Positions 1-8,407 of a stretch of DNA of 55,563 bases are shown piece by piece. The DNA lies in contig JBDHSU010000009.1 of assembly GCA_039808325.1 (NCBI GenBank), positions 1 to 55,563 on the forward strand, written 5' to 3'. Source of the DNA: JAFKKS01 sp039808325 (GTDB lineage Bacteria; Pseudomonadota; Alphaproteobacteria; Rhizobiales; Xanthobacteraceae). The translations under genes and the position numbers were made by a program. How positions within the stretch are numbered: position 1 is the first letter of the stretch; every line of letters starts with the position of its first letter. Below the pieces are notes generated by a model. The model ran no database searches. It saw only the letters and a program-made list of their open reading frames with translations, and was not told where the DNA came from.

Positions 1-14
1 CATTCGCGTCCTCT
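1..14 (-). other. Start codon and RBS of a minus-strand gene leaving the window
   Basis: Positions 1-3 read CAT, an ATG on the minus strand, preceded on that strand by AGAGGAC (8-14) at normal Shine-Dalgarno spacing. No coding sequence is visible, so the product cannot be read. From memory, murI lies next to rpsD (ribosomal protein S4) in related genomes, which would fit, but nothing here proves it. Confidence 0.4.
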
Positions 15-125
15 GTTGAAACGTCGGTTTTGAGGAAACGCGCCCTCCTGTGCGTCCCCGGTGGGGGAGGCCGACAGGTCCATCGGGCCGAAGCGCCGGC
101 CAGGACCACGGGTCGCGAAACGCCA

Positions 126-145
126 CGCGGGCCGAAAGGCCCGCG
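126..145 (-). terminator. GC-rich stem-loop downstream of murI
   Basis: A perfect 8-bp stem (CGCGGGCC/GGCCCGCG) with a 4-base loop lies 40 bases after the murI stop. On the minus strand it is followed by TGGCGTTTCG, a poor U-tract, so it may be a weak terminator or an RNA processing/stability hairpin between murI and the next minus-strand gene. Confidence 0.4.
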
Positions 146-184
146 CGACGGGCGGTTTCTACGCGCCTAGGGTTTTTCTGTCAA

Positions 185-985
185 TTACGATGCGGCAGCA
201 GCCGTAAGCCCTGGCATGGCCGCAGTAAGCTGCGCCGGCGCCTCGCGGCCGGAGGTAAAAATCGTCGTCAGGGAGCCGCTTTCAGGCATCCCGGTGGCAG
301 GGCCAAGCAGATTGACGACCCGTCGCGCGATCGCCGGGGCGGGATCGAGGAACCGGACCGGCCAGGGCGCCAGGGCCTGGAACCGGGCGGTGAGCAGCGG
401 ATAGTGCGTGCAGGCCAGCACGATGGTGTCCGTGCGCCGGCCGTCCGCCTCGACGAAGCAGGGGGCGAGTTCGGCGGCGATCTCGGCATCCGAAGCGGGC
501 GTTCCGGCAAGCTCAGCCTCGGCGAAGGCGGCGAGCCTTGCCGAACCGACCAAGTCCACCGCACAACCGGCGCCGTATTGGCGGATGAGGGCGTGGGTGT
601 ATTCGCGCTTCACGGTCGCCTCGGTGCCCAGCACCGTCACGCGCCTGGACTTGGACGCGGCGCATGCCGGCTTGATCGCCGGTACGGTGCCGACGAACGG
701 CAGGTCGAAATGCTGGCGCAGGGCCGGCAAGACGATCGTCGAGGCGGTGTTGCAGGCGACGACGACGAGGTCCGGCTGATGCGTCTCGATCAGCCCGCCC
801 ATCACTTCGAGTACCCGCGCGATCAATGCGCTCTCCTCGATCTTTCCATAAGGGAAGACGGCGTCGTCGGCAGCGTAGATGAACTGCGCATCCGGGCGCA
901 CTTTCGCGATTTCGCGAAACACGGTGAGGCCACCGAGGCCGGAATCGAAGACAAGGATATGCGGCGAGGGCAGCGTGCGCGACAT
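185..985 (-). CDS. murI: Glutamate racemase
   Basis: Interconverts L- and D-glutamate, supplying D-Glu for peptidoglycan in the cytoplasm. The 266-residue product has the Asp/Glu racemase signatures: DSGLGGLTV near residue 14, the first catalytic Cys in ACNTAST (Cys78) and the second in ACTHYP (Cys192). I start at the ATG at 983-985 (MSRTLPSP), which places the DSGLGG motif at the usual distance from the N terminus. The frame stays open to 1174, but that would add 63 Pro/Ala/Ser-rich residues not typical of MurI. An in-frame ATG at 998-1000 is an alternative. Neither start has a strong Shine-Dalgarno. The gene is divergent from the DUF2235 gene. Confidence 0.93.
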   Translation of the reverse strand: MSRTLPSPHILVFDSGLGGLTVFREIAKVRPDAQFIYAADDAVFPYGKIEESALIARVLEVMGGLIETHQPDLVVVACNTASTIVLPALRQHFDLPFVGTVPAIKPACAASKSRRVTVLGTEATVKREYTHALIRQYGAGCAVDLVGSARLAAFAEAELAGTPASDAEIAAELAPCFVEADGRRTDTIVLACTHYPLLTARFQALAPWPVRFLDPAPAIARRVVNLLGPATGMPESGSLTTIFTSGREAPAQLTAAMPGLTAAAAS

Positions 986-1141
986 GACGAGGGGCCCCAT
1001 CAACGAGGGCAGGTGATCCGCGAGCCCCGAGGATTGCAGACTCGGGCTCGCCATCAAGGGCAACGAAAGTGGCGGTGCCGGGACGAGCGGCACCGCCGCG
1101 GGTTCGATTGCGTGCTTTGCCCGGCCGAACTGCATGATTTC

Positions 1142-1163
1142 AATCCCTCGAAAGCGAGGGATT
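1142..1163. other. Stem-loop in the murI/DUF2235 divergent region
   Basis: A perfect 9-bp stem (AATCCCTCG/CGAGGGATT) with loop AAAG lies in the 274-base gap between murI and the DUF2235 gene. On the plus strand it is followed by TTGG, so it is not a clear terminator. It may be a leader hairpin of murI mRNA. Nothing else is recognisable in this gap apart from the GGGAGGGG ribosome binding site of the next gene. Confidence 0.35.
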
Positions 1164-1259
1164 TTGGCGAGCAATCGTTAACCAATTCTTCAGCGCCGAC
1201 GGCTTGCCCACAGACCGGTTTCGGCGCACTTTCGGGCGTCAAGTCCGGGAGGGGCGCCC

Positions 1260-3167
1260 GTGGCGAAGAACATCGTTTTGTTGGCGGACGGCACGGGCAA
1301 CAGCGAGCGCAGCCCATTCAAGACCAATGTCTGGCGGCTCTACCAGGCGCTCGATTGCACCGGCGGGCCGGGGCGTCCCGACCAGATCGTCTTCTATACC
1401 AGCGGAGTCGGCACCGAGACCTTCAAGCCGCTGGCGCTGCTTGGCGGCGCGTTCGGGCTCGGCGTCTGGGCGAATGTCCGCGACCTCTATACGTTCCTGT
1501 GCCGTAACTATCGGCACAACGACGCGATCTATCTTTTCGGGTTCAGCCGCGGTGCGTTCACGGTGCGCTTGCTTGCCGGCCTGGTGGGACGCTGCGGAAT
1601 CGTGCAGGGCGGCTCCGAGGCGGAGCTGCTCGCCAATGTCCGCCGGGCGTATCGGGCCTATAGGCGCGACTTCCTCTATCGCGCATCGCTGTCGCCGCAA
1701 CGGCCGCCGATGTTCTGGCATCGGTTTCTGCGCAAACCGGAGGAGGATGCGGAACAGTTGCTCCGCCTCGATATACCGCGCGTCGTCCCCTCGATCCGGT
1801 TTATCGGCGTCTGGGATACGGTCGACGCTTACGGCATGCCGGTCGACGAATGGAAGCAGGGCATCGACCAATGGGTCTGGCCGATGAGCGTCGCCGACCG
1901 CACGCTCTCCGATCGTATCGAGCGCGCCGCGCAAGCGCTGTCGCTCGACGACGAGCGGCCGACGTTTCGTCCGGTGTTGTGGACCGAGCGGCAAACAGGC
2001 CGGCGCGCGCTTACGGGCGGGCGGCTCACACAGGTCTGGTTCGCGGGCGTGCATGCCAATGTCGGCGGCGGCTATCCCGACGACGGGCTCGCTTATGTCA
2101 CGCTCGACTGGATGATGAACCAAGTCGAGCGCGATCTGCTTTTTCATGCGGACTTGCGCGCCGACGTGCGCCGCCGCGCCGACCCGCAAGGCGAGTATTA
2201 CGACTCGCGCGCCGGCATTGCCGGCTACTACCGCTACGGGCCGCGGCAGGTCGCGCGGCTTTGCGACGATCCGATCCATGGAGTCTCCGTCGCGCGGCCG
2301 AAAGTTCACGCCAGCGTCTTTGCGCGCATTCGCGACCGCGAGGTCGCCTATGCGCCGATCAGCCTGCCGGCGGCGTTCGACCTGGTCGACGCGGCGGGAA
2401 CCGTTATGCCGGAGGTCGCCCCGGTGGGCGGATGGATGGAAGCGGCATGGGACTTCGTGCGGCGACGGCGCTTCGTCTACTTTTGGACGGTGGTGCTCAC
2501 CGTGCTGCTCGTCGCCTTGCCGCTGATCGACAGCGTCACGTATCTACGCGATGCCGTCGATCGCACAAGCGTGTCGCTCTGCGCGTCGCCGGTCGGCGAT
2601 ATCTGCCAGGTACCGAAGGTTGTCTTCTCCGTACCGGCGTTTGTCGTCGGGACGATCTATCCATCCTTCTCGCTCGATAGCGTCCGCACGATCGTGACCG
2701 ATTTCGCGCCGGGATGGACAAAGCCGTGGCTCGCGCCGATGTTCCGCCATCCCAGCTTGTCGATCACGCTTGTGGCACTGTTGGGGTGGCTTTTTCTGCG
2801 CAAGAGCGAGAGCGTGCAGGATCAGATCGCCGAATGCGCCGAAAAGGCGTGGCTCGGCCGCACGCCACCGGCGCCGCCTCGTGGCGCGGCGATACGCAAG
2901 AAGGTGCGAAACGTGCTCGCGACGATCTATCAGTTCTTCACGCGCTGGATCGTGCCGGCATTGTTCGGCATCGGCACGTGGCTGTTTCTGGTCGCGCTCG
3001 CCGTCGTCACTTTACCTCTATCGTTATTGGCGATTTGGGCGCTTATACGCTTCCTGCGGGAAGACGCGAACGCCACCACCACGCCGACCGGCGCGATCAC
3101 GCCCGGCGGCGGCGGCAAGGTCTTTCACGATGATTTTGGGGACGAGCGGCGGCGCGCCGCCGCATGA
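1260..3167 (+). CDS. DUF2235 (Tle1-like) alpha/beta hydrolase with C-terminal membrane helices
   Basis: Predicted serine hydrolase of the DUF2235 family, which includes type VI secretion phospholipase effectors of the Tle1 group. The 635-residue protein begins with a DGTGNS motif (residues 10-15). It has a nucleophile elbow GFSRG (Ser96), a likely acid in GVWDTVD (Asp186) and a likely His in GVHANVGGG (His265). The C-terminal third carries hydrophobic segments near 405-423, 454-470, 500-513 and 564-596, so the enzyme is probably membrane-anchored. It starts at GTG with a GGGAGGGG ribosome binding site 6 bases upstream. Its stop overlaps the cytochrome b561 start (ATGA), so the two are likely co-translated. 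No T6SS gene lies nearby; a housekeeping or defensive lipase role is equally possible. The substrate is unknown. Confidence 0.85.
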   Translation: MAKNIVLLADGTGNSERSPFKTNVWRLYQALDCTGGPGRPDQIVFYTSGVGTETFKPLALLGGAFGLGVWANVRDLYTFLCRNYRHNDAIYLFGFSRGAFTVRLLAGLVGRCGIVQGGSEAELLANVRRAYRAYRRDFLYRASLSPQRPPMFWHRFLRKPEEDAEQLLRLDIPRVVPSIRFIGVWDTVDAYGMPVDEWKQGIDQWVWPMSVADRTLSDRIERAAQALSLDDERPTFRPVLWTERQTGRRALTGGRLTQVWFAGVHANVGGGYPDDGLAYVTLDWMMNQVERDLLFHADLRADVRRRADPQGEYYDSRAGIAGYYRYGPRQVARLCDDPIHGVSVARPKVHASVFARIRDREVAYAPISLPAAFDLVDAAGTVMPEVAPVGGWMEAAWDFVRRRRFVYFWTVVLTVLLVALPLIDSVTYLRDAVDRTSVSLCASPVGDICQVPKVVFSVPAFVVGTIYPSFSLDSVRTIVTDFAPGWTKPWLAPMFRHPSLSITLVALLGWLFLRKSESVQDQIAECAEKAWLGRTPPAPPRGAAIRKKVRNVLATIYQFFTRWIVPALFGIGTWLFLVALAVVTLPLSLLAIWALIRFLREDANATTTPTGAITPGGGGKVFHDDFGDERRRAAA

Positions 3168-3736
3168 GAGCGATGAGTTTCACAATGCTGAAGAGTACGA
3201 CGAACCATTGGAGTGCCTTGGCCCGTTTGTTCCATTGGGTGCTGGCGGTGCTGGTGATCGGTATGTTGGCCTATGGCTGGTGGATGAACCATGTACCGGC
3301 GCGTGCCGATCGTTTCTTTCACCGCTCGATACATGCCGACATCGGCTACGTCGTGCTGCTCCTGATGGTGCTGCGCGTTATCTGGCGCGCGCTGAACCCG
3401 ATCCCGGCGCCTCCCGCCGGTACGCCCGCATGGCAGCGGCTCGCCGCGCATGTCAGCCATTGGAGCCTTTACGGCGTGACCATCATTGTGGCGCTCCTCG
3501 GCTGGGCGCATTCGGGAGCGCACAAGCCTGACTATGCCAACTGGTTCGGGCTGTTCCGGGTGCCGCAATTCACCACGGAGAACCGTGACGCGTCGCGATT
3601 TTTTGAGCACTGGCACATCTACATCGCCTACGTGCTGATGGGCCTCGTCGCGATCCATATCCTCGCGGCGCTCTACCATCATTTCATTCGCCGCGACCGC
3701 GTGATGGCGGCAATGATCGACGGCCGGCCCGTATGA
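3164..3736 (+). CDS. Cytochrome b561 family membrane protein
   Basis: Predicted four-helix di-heme b-type cytochrome of the inner membrane that would shuttle electrons between the quinone pool and a periplasmic or membrane partner. The 190-residue protein has the family pattern: an N-terminal RLFHW motif in the first helix, HADIGY before the second, SHWSLYG before the third, and a last helix with IHILAALYHHF carrying candidate heme ligands. Its ATG overlaps the TGA of the DUF2235 hydrolase by four bases. An in-frame ATG at 3173 is an alternative start. It converges on purB. The partner and donor cannot be told from the sequence. Confidence 0.88.
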   Translation: MRAMSFTMLKSTTNHWSALARLFHWVLAVLVIGMLAYGWWMNHVPARADRFFHRSIHADIGYVVLLLMVLRVIWRALNPIPAPPAGTPAWQRLAAHVSHWSLYGVTIIVALLGWAHSGAHKPDYANWFGLFRVPQFTTENRDASRFFEHWHIYIAYVLMGLVAIHILAALYHHFIRRDRVMAAMIDGRPV

Positions 3737-3762
3737 AGCGCGCGGTGCGTTGCACGGATTTT

Positions 3763-3783
3763 GGTCGATAACGTTGATCGACC
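3763..3783. other. Stem-loop between convergent genes
   Basis: GGTCGAT, a 7-base loop, then ATCGACC form a perfect 7-bp hairpin in the 130-base gap between the cytochrome b561 stop (3736) and the purB stop (3867). It has no T-tract on either strand, so a bidirectional terminator role is only a guess. Confidence 0.3.
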
Positions 3784-3866
3784 GGGAAGGGCGCGACCAC
3801 GCTCGCCGGGCAGGCGAGGATGTCGTGATCGGCCAAGAAGGAAGCGCGGGGCGGCCTCGATGTCGC

Positions 3867-5174
3867 TTAGCTTTCGCCGAAGACGCGCTTGAAGATCGCG
3901 TCGACGTGCTTGAGGTGGTAGCCGAGGTCGAAGTTCTCGTCGATCTCGGCGTCGCTCAAATACTTGCGGACGTCGGCGTCGGCCTTGAGCAGCGCCGGAA
4001 AATCGCTGTCGCCTTGCCACACCTTCATCGCGTTGCGCTGCACGAAGCGATACGCATCCTCGCGCGCCGCGCCCTTCTGCGTGAGCGCGAGGAGAACGCG
4101 CTGCGAATGCACGAGGCCGCCGAGGCGGTCGAGGTTCTTCGCCATGTTGTCGGCGTGGACGACGAGCTTGTCGATCAGCCCGGTGAGGCGGCCGAGCGCG
4201 AAGTCGAGCGTTACCGTTGCGTCCGGTCCCATCATGCGCTCGGCGGACGAGTGCGAGATGTCGCGCTCATGCCAGAGCGCCACGTTCTCCAGCGCCGGCG
4301 TCACATAGGCGCGCACCATGCGCGAAAGGCCGGTGAGGTTCTCCGACAGTACCGGGTTGCGCTTGTGCGGCATCGCCGAGGAGCCCTTCTGCTTCTCGGA
4401 GAAGAACTCCTCCGCCTCCAGCACCTCCGTGCGCTGCAGGTGACGCACTTCGATCGCCAGCCGCTCGACCGAGGCGGCGATGACGCCGAGCGTGGCGAAA
4501 TACATCGCATGCCGGTCGCGCGGAATGACTTGCGTCGACACCGGCTCGACGCGCAGCCCCATTTTCTTGGCGACGTGCGCTTCGACGCGCGGGTCGATCT
4601 GCGCGAACGTCCCCACCGCGCCCGAGATGGCGCAGGTCGAAACCTCGTCCTTCGCGCGTAGGAGCCGCTCCTTCGCGCGCGAAAACTCTGCGTAAGCCTG
4701 CGCGAGTTTGAGCCCGAACGTCGTCGGTTCGGCATGGATGCCGTGCGAGCGCCCGACCGTCGGCGTCAGCTTGTGCTCGAAGGCGCGCTTTTTGATCGCG
4801 GCGAGGAGCTTGTCGAGATCGGCGAGCAGAATATCGGCCGCGCGCTTAAGCTGCACGTTGAAGCAGGTGTCGAGCACGTCCGACGAGGTCATGCCCTGAT
4901 GCACGAAGCGTGCTTCCGGACCCACGATCTCGGCAAGATGCGTGAGGAAGGCGATGACGTCGTGGCGGACTTCAGCCTCAATGGCGTCGATGCGCGCGAC
5001 GTCGAATTTGGCGTCGCGGCCCTTTTCCCAGATGACCTTCGCGGCTTCTTTCGGAACCACGCCGAGTTCCGCCAACGCGTCGGTCGCATGCGCCTCGATT
5101 TCGAACCAGATCTTGTAGCGCGTCTGCGGGTGCCAGATCGCGGCCATCTCCGGGCGGGTGTAGCGGGGGATCAT
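3867..5174 (-). CDS. purB: Adenylosuccinate lyase
   Basis: Cleaves adenylosuccinate to AMP and fumarate, and SAICAR to AICAR and fumarate, in purine synthesis. At 435 residues from the ATG at 5172-5174 it matches the usual length. It carries the fumarase/ASL signature GSSAMPHKRNP (residues 264-274) with the flexible-loop serines, a catalytic-His motif GRSHGIHAEP (His144), and MTSSDV near residue 95. The frame stays open for 30 more residues upstream, but those are low-complexity Arg/Ser-rich and overlap the end of rpe, so I reject that start. It lies 22 bases downstream of rpe and is probably in one transcript with the BASS transporter and rpe. Confidence 0.96.
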   Translation of the reverse strand: MIPRYTRPEMAAIWHPQTRYKIWFEIEAHATDALAELGVVPKEAAKVIWEKGRDAKFDVARIDAIEAEVRHDVIAFLTHLAEIVGPEARFVHQGMTSSDVLDTCFNVQLKRAADILLADLDKLLAAIKKRAFEHKLTPTVGRSHGIHAEPTTFGLKLAQAYAEFSRAKERLLRAKDEVSTCAISGAVGTFAQIDPRVEAHVAKKMGLRVEPVSTQVIPRDRHAMYFATLGVIAASVERLAIEVRHLQRTEVLEAEEFFSEKQKGSSAMPHKRNPVLSENLTGLSRMVRAYVTPALENVALWHERDISHSSAERMMGPDATVTLDFALGRLTGLIDKLVVHADNMAKNLDRLGGLVHSQRVLLALTQKGAAREDAYRFVQRNAMKVWQGDSDFPALLKADADVRKYLSDAEIDENFDLGYHLKHVDAIFKRVFGES

Positions 5175-5196
5175 TGCTCTGCTTTCTGTTGAATCG

Positions 5197-5883
5197 TCAC
5201 GCCGCCTCGCCGCGCGCGAGCGCGGCGGCGTTGCGGATGGCCTCGATGTTCTTGGCGTAGGCATCCTGCGCGCCGCCCTTGAACACGGCGGAGCCGGCGA
5301 CCAGCACGTTGGCGCCGGCGCGGGCGGCGAGGGGGGCCGTCTCGGCGGTGATGCCGCCGTCGACCTCGATGTCGATCGGCCGTGCGCCGACCAGCGCGCG
5401 CACCGCGATGATCTTGTCCACCGCGGAATGAATGAACTTCTGCCCGCCGAAGCCGGGATTGACCGACATCACCAGGACGAGGTCGACGAGATCGATCACG
5501 TTTTCCAGCGCCGCGACCGGGGTGCCGGGGTTGAGCGTCACGCCTGCCTTCTTGCCGAGCGCGCGGATCGCCTGCAGCGAGCGGTGCACGTGCGGGCCGG
5601 ACTCGACGTGGACGGTGATGATGTCGGCACCGGCCTTGGCGAAGGCCTCGAGATAGGGGTCGCACGGCGCGATCATCAGGTGCACGTCGAACGTCTTCTT
5701 GGTGACCGGCCGGATCGCCTCGACCACCACCGGGCCGAACGAGATGTTGGGCACGAAATGCCCGTCCATGATGTCGATATGCACCCAGTCGGCGCCGGCG
5801 GCATCGATGGCGCGCACCTCCTCGCCCAGCTTGGCGAAGTCGGAGGCGAGGATGGAGGGGGCGATACGGAGCGGGCGGGTCAT
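5197..5883 (-). CDS. rpe: Ribulose-phosphate 3-epimerase
   Basis: Interconverts ribulose-5-phosphate and xylulose-5-phosphate in the pentose phosphate and Calvin pathways. The 228-residue TIM barrel shows APSILASDF near the N terminus, the metal-site motif VHIDIMDGHFVPN (residues 34-46), DVHLM, NPGFGGQKF and VDGGI. I chose the ATG at 5881-5883 (MTRPLRIAPS), which gives the family's normal N terminus; 17 upstream in-frame codons look spurious. It sits 28 bases after the transporter stop and before purB on the same strand, so the three are likely co-transcribed. Confidence 0.95.
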   Translation of the reverse strand: MTRPLRIAPSILASDFAKLGEEVRAIDAAGADWVHIDIMDGHFVPNISFGPVVVEAIRPVTKKTFDVHLMIAPCDPYLEAFAKAGADIITVHVESGPHVHRSLQAIRALGKKAGVTLNPGTPVAALENVIDLVDLVLVMSVNPGFGGQKFIHSAVDKIIAVRALVGARPIDIEVDGGITAETAPLAARAGANVLVAGSAVFKGGAQDAYAKNIEAIRNAAALARGEAA

Positions 5884-5911
5884 GCGCGATGTCCGGTGAA
5901 GGCTTCGCCTA

Positions 5912-6898
5912 TCATGGGGGCGCGGGCGGAGCAACGCGGGTGGCGTCCTTGCTTGTGAACCGCTTCGCCAGCGGTTTGAGAAGCTGCGGCGTCAGATAGA
6001 TGGGGAACTGCGACAGGCCGAAATAGAGCCAGGTGAGATCCGGCACGCCGACCCCGGTCGCCGCCATCATCAGCCCCAGATTGCGGTGGCCGACCGCGAG
6101 CCCGATCGAGAAGGCGCGCCCGATTCCGCACCAGGCGAAGGCAAGGGTGGTCAGCGCCGTGAGCCCAAGCGCCACGGCGAACGTGATCGCCAGCACGCCG
6201 AGGACGAGCGGCGGATCGGCGAGGAAGCGGCCGGTGACGCCCTCCATGACGGCGATGGCGAAGATGAACAGGACAATGACGTTGAGGCCGTCGATGCGCT
6301 GCGTCTGCGCCGCCACCCAGCCCTCCGGCGATACGCGCCGGACTACCGCCGCGACCACGGCGGAGCCGGCGACGATGAGGAAAAGCCGCAGCCCGAGGGT
6401 CAGCGACGGGATCGTGGCTTCCGGCCCGACGAACAGGTGCAGGTAGAATGCCGCCGTGAGCGGGGTGAGGCTCATGCAGACAATCATCACCGCGAGCGAG
6501 ACGGCGGCGTCGAGCCCCATCAGCGCGGCGAACGCCGGAGCGGACATGATCGGGGGCGATGCCGCCTGCAGGATCAGCGCCAGGAACAGCGCCGGTGCGG
6601 CGACGGGAAGCCCGAACGCGACGCAGGCGCCGCCCATCACCAGCGGCACCACGGCGGCGTGCCACGCCGCGGCGGCGAGCACAAGCCCCGGCCGGGTGAA
6701 GTAACGGCGAAGCTCCCCCGGCGGCACGCGCAGGAAGGAGAGCGTGAGCATGACGAAGATCGCCTCCGGCACGACCGGCTTGAGCAGCGCCGCGAGTTGC
6801 GGCACGGCGAGGCCAAGGACGAGCGACAGCGCGACGGCGCGCGTCCCCTGGCGCCCGAGCCAGGCGAGGCCTTCACCGACGGCTGCGACAGAACGCAT
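5912..6898 (-). CDS. Bile acid:sodium symporter (BASS)-like membrane transporter
   Basis: Polytopic inner-membrane protein of 328 residues with about ten hydrophobic segments. The order and the motif GHRNLGLMMAA in the second half resemble the BASS/BART carriers, which move organic anions with sodium. The substrate cannot be told from sequence; related proteins carry bile acids, keto acids or other organic acids. It starts at ATG 6896-6898 with GGAG about ten bases upstream and is the first gene of the likely transporter-rpe-purB transcript. The C-terminal tail is short, basic and then Pro/Ala-rich. Confidence 0.7.
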   Translation of the reverse strand: MRSVAAVGEGLAWLGRQGTRAVALSLVLGLAVPQLAALLKPVVPEAIFVMLTLSFLRVPPGELRRYFTRPGLVLAAAAWHAAVVPLVMGGACVAFGLPVAAPALFLALILQAASPPIMSAPAFAALMGLDAAVSLAVMIVCMSLTPLTAAFYLHLFVGPEATIPSLTLGLRLFLIVAGSAVVAAVVRRVSPEGWVAAQTQRIDGLNVIVLFIFAIAVMEGVTGRFLADPPLVLGVLAITFAVALGLTALTTLAFAWCGIGRAFSIGLAVGHRNLGLMMAATGVGVPDLTWLYFGLSQFPIYLTPQLLKPLAKRFTSKDATRVAPPAPP

Positions 6899-7020
6899 AA
6901 GGGAAATGCTCCGAATCGAGGGCCGCGCCGTTGTCGCGCGGGGATTGCGGAGGCAGTATCAAGGCGAGGGGCCGCTGGAAAGCCGGCGGCTCCTCCTGCG
7001 TTTTTTGATCACGCCATCCT

Positions 7021-7135
7021 AGGGCGGGATGAGGAAAAGTGTGGAGCGGTTTTCCGCCCGCATCCCGCTCTAGATATTAAGTATCGATCACGTTCACGAC
7101 TTTGGATCGATTCGATCCAACGTCGGCGTGATCTA
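7021..7135 (+). repeat. Compound palindromic repeat, copy 1
   Basis: About 115 bases made of two hairpin modules. Module A pairs GCGGGATG (7024-7031) with CATCCCGC (7061-7068) around an inner GCGG-TTTT-CCGC hairpin. Module B has outer arms GATCACG (7086-7092) and CGTGATC (7127-7133) around a long palindrome centred on T7111 (TTGGATCGA/TCGATCCAA plus further pairs). A second copy in the same orientation lies at 11093-11205. This copy ends 14 bases before the DadA-like start codon. The rest of the 6899-7149 gap shows no other feature. Confidence 0.9.
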
Positions 7136-7149
7136 GGGGCAGAGAAGTC

Positions 7150-8400
7150 ATGGCTCGTAGTGACGTCATCGTGCTTGGCGCCGGTATCGTCGGCACATCG
7201 GCCGCATTGCAATTGGCCAAGCGCGGGCTGGCCGTGACGCTGGTCGATCGCGGCCGCCCGGGTGAGGAGACGTCCTATGGCAACACCGGCGTGATCGGCG
7301 GCGCCGGCGTCTATCCGACGGCTTTTCCGAGCAGCCTGTCGCGGCTTCTGAGCGTGGCGTTGAAACGCTCGCCGGAAGCGAATTACCACTGGGCGGCGCT
7401 CCCGCGGCTGCTTCCGTACCTGTGGGCATATCGCGCCGCCTCCACGCCGAAGCGCATGGAGGAGATCGCGCGCGTCATGCATCCTCTGATGTCGCGCTCC
7501 CTCGCCGAGCACGAGACGCTGCTCGCGGAGTCGAATGCACTCGGCTATCTGCGCAAGAACGGTTGGATCACGATTTACCGCGGCGAGCATCGCTTCGCCG
7601 ATCTCGGGCCGGAGCTCGGCCTGTGCAAGGAACTCGGCGTGGCCGCGAGCGCGCTCGACGTCGACGCGACCCTCGCGCTCGAGCCGAACCTCGCGCCGGT
7701 GTTCAAACACGCCGTGTTCTGGCCGCATATCGGCAGCCTCTCCAATCCGCTGGCGGTGACGCGCGCCTATGCCGCGCGCTTCGCAGCGCTCGGCGGCGTC
7801 TTCGTCAACGGCGACGCGCGCTCCCTGCACCGGCAGGGAAACAACTGGCGCGTCGACACGGCGGAAGGGCCGATCGATGCGCCGCAGGTGGTGGTTGCCC
7901 TCGGCATCTGGACGCCTGACGTCCTCGAACCGTTCGGCATCCGCCTGCCGCTCGGCATCAAGCGCGGCTATCACCGGCATTTCCGTCCGCGTGGCAACGT
8001 CACCATCACGCGCCCGACCCTGGACGTCGAGAACGGCTACGTGCTTACTCCGATGGAGCAGGGACTGCGCCTGACCACGGGCGCCGAATTCGCCGATCGC
8101 GACGCCCCGCCGACACCGGTGCAGTTCGGCCGGCTGATGCCGGCGGCGAAGGAGTTGTTCCCGATCGGCGAGCGCGCCGACGACGTCACCTGGATGGGAC
8201 GCCGGCCGATGTTCGCGGATTCGACACCGGTCGTCGGCCCGGCGCCTGGCCAGCGCGGCCTCTGGCTCAACTTCGGCCACGGGCATTACGGCCTGACGCT
8301 CGGCCCCGTCACCGGTCGGCTCCTCGCCGACCAGATGACGGGCCAGACGCCGTTCATCGACCCGACGCCGTACCGCGCGGAGCGGTTCCGGCCGGCGTGA
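7150..8400 (+). CDS. DadA-like FAD-dependent amino acid oxidoreductase (DAO family)
   Basis: Predicted D-amino acid dehydrogenase-like flavoenzyme of 416 residues. It has an N-terminal dinucleotide-binding motif GAGIVG (residues 10-15) followed by an acidic strand end (VTLVDRG), the family's SYGNTGVIGG segment, and a C-terminal HGHYGLTLGPVTGRLLADQ block that closes over the FAD. Such enzymes oxidise D-amino acids to keto acids at the membrane face and feed electrons to quinone or another acceptor. The exact substrate is not determined. The start ATG follows AGAGAAG. It converges on the P1 peptidase, seven bases apart. The upstream repeat copy 1 is immediately adjacent to its ribosome binding site. 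Confidence 0.8.
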   Translation: MARSDVIVLGAGIVGTSAALQLAKRGLAVTLVDRGRPGEETSYGNTGVIGGAGVYPTAFPSSLSRLLSVALKRSPEANYHWAALPRLLPYLWAYRAASTPKRMEEIARVMHPLMSRSLAEHETLLAESNALGYLRKNGWITIYRGEHRFADLGPELGLCKELGVAASALDVDATLALEPNLAPVFKHAVFWPHIGSLSNPLAVTRAYAARFAALGGVFVNGDARSLHRQGNNWRVDTAEGPIDAPQVVVALGIWTPDVLEPFGIRLPLGIKRGYHRHFRPRGNVTITRPTLDVENGYVLTPMEQGLRLTTGAEFADRDAPPTPVQFGRLMPAAKELFPIGERADDVTWMGRRPMFADSTPVVGPAPGQRGLWLNFGHGHYGLTLGPVTGRLLADQMTGQTPFIDPTPYRAERFRPA

Positions 8401-8407
8401 TCCGAGG

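Noticed and set aside
1142..1163. Stem-loop before murI as a riboswitch
   Set aside because: A single short hairpin with no conserved aptamer features.
1239..2309. Minus-strand open frame of over 350 codons
   Set aside because: Antisense to the DUF2235 hydrolase and lacks any recognisable motif or ribosome binding site.
6086..7237. Plus-strand open frame of over 380 codons
   Set aside because: Antisense to the BASS-like transporter; Arg/Asp/Glu-rich shadow translation.
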